Shown one piece after another: positions 63,149 through 64,000 of a stretch of 64,000 nt of DNA (its first letter is position 1; each line of letters starts with the position of its first letter). The notes beneath the pieces were generated by a model. The model made no database searches and was not told where the DNA came from. It worked only from the letters and a program-made list of their open reading frames with translations. Origin of the DNA: Climacium dendroides (taxonomy: Eukaryota; Streptophyta; Bryopsida; Hypnales; Climaciaceae); assembly GCA_950106755.1 (NCBI GenBank), contig OX467083.1, positions 46,514,555 to 46,578,554 of the forward strand. Reading direction: 5' to 3'. The translations under genes and the position numbers were made by a program.

Positions 63149-64000
63149 TAGTTTTTAAAAAACGCCCAAAGTGGTTCCAGGATAATTTGTGCTAAACTCA
63201 AAAAGAAATTTAAGGTGGGCACCTCCAAATGTGCCACTAACCTTAAACCACCATCTTCATTCTCAATGTACACCTCTAAAATCAATTATGTACCTATGTG
63301 GAAGAAAATTGTTTTGAAACCAAATTTTGTTCCTCCATAACTTTTGCATACGGTATCCAAATGTCACATTCTTTGATGCATTGGAACCTCCTTTCACTTG
63401 GCAACAAGAAAATATGAAAATTTGACCAGTCTAATAATAGTAATAGACACAGGCACAGAAGCAAGAAAGTGGCGATTTTGCAGGCACCCACCTCAGTTCT
63501 TCATAAGCCACATGCTCTTGCAAAGCCCACCTATGACCCAACTGCCCATTCTTTCATCTTCATCCATCACATGCATCACATCTTCACTTCTGCTGCTGTT
63601 GAACAGAGCCTTTTGGTCTTCCCTCATAAATCTCATTGAAATGAAAGTGGAAATTTTAAAAGTACACCCTGCTGGAGGCTTCAAGCTGATTTCCTTTCCT
63701 TGAACCTCCTGAATTCCAGAAACTGGCAGTAAGGTAGAAGCCACCCATCACCAACCCACACCCCAATCTGCGGTCAGTAGGGTGGCAAAAATGCAATCAG
63801 AGACAGGGACTAATTTCCAAACATGAGTTCTTGATTTCCTACCATCAATTCCTCTGTGGGTGGCAAAAATGCAACAAGAGACAGGGACTAATTTCCAAAC
63901 ATGAGTTCTTGATTTCCTACCATCAATTCCTCTGTTCCGTTCTTGACGCATCTGCTTGGTTTGGAGTGCGGAAGTGAGCAAGGTGCAGCCTCTTAAAATG
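63149..64000. other. Window end: non-coding, with a 78-bp tandem duplication
   Basis: GGTGGCAAAAATGCAA starts two adjacent 78-bp units at 63,781 and 63,859. No gene is recognised up to the end of the window; the short frames at 63,294-63,981 overlap this repeat or lack family similarity. Confidence 0.6.

Overview
This window is nuclear DNA from a land plant. The evidence is a plant-type FIZZY-RELATED/CCS52 WD40 gene, a spliced OPA3-like gene, AT-rich non-coding DNA with long TA microsatellites, and a dense layer of plant DNA transposons (CACTA, hAT, PIF/Harbinger, TA-target MITEs) and LTR-type repeats. The species cannot be named. The single-exon FZR and the transposon families would fit a seedless plant, but that is only a guess. 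No tRNA, rRNA, CRISPR array or operon-like cluster was seen.

Layout. (1) 1-9,270: AT-rich repeats, including a ~5 kb LTR-like element (3,419-8,499, minus) that carries two inverted 368-bp MITEs. (2) 9,271-20,450: a decayed PIF/Harbinger transposon (transposase on plus, SANT/Myb-like ORF on minus) with CACTA-type elements full of TATGACT/AGTCATA motifs beside and inside it. (3) 21,690-29,271 and 47,229-54,840: a large inverted repeat. Each arm holds a complete, intronless 513-residue FZR gene reading inward, and a convergent OPA3-like gene. OPA3 is complete on the left (four exons, 27,061-30,233, minus). On the right it has lost exon 1. (4) 29,272-47,228: an 18-kb spacer with OPA3 exon 1, AT-rich DNA, and nested transposons: an LTR-like element with a clean AAAGT target duplication inside a gag-like ORF, inside an hAT transposase. 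(5) 54,840-64,000: a four-member MITE family rich in TGTACA, further MITEs, and sequence with no recognised gene.

The most notable object is the inverted repeat. Over its inner ~6.25 kb the arms keep an exact coordinate mirror (left + right = 76,500), and the places compared show only one base difference. The outer ~1.3 kb has clearly drifted, with substitutions, indels and a different MITE insertion in each arm. That step in identity suggests an older inverted duplication whose inner part was recently homogenised by gene conversion, keeping two identical copies of a cell-cycle (APC/C activator) gene. The two FZR genes point toward each other across the spacer, so read-through RNA could fold into long dsRNA. 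This last point is a hypothesis.
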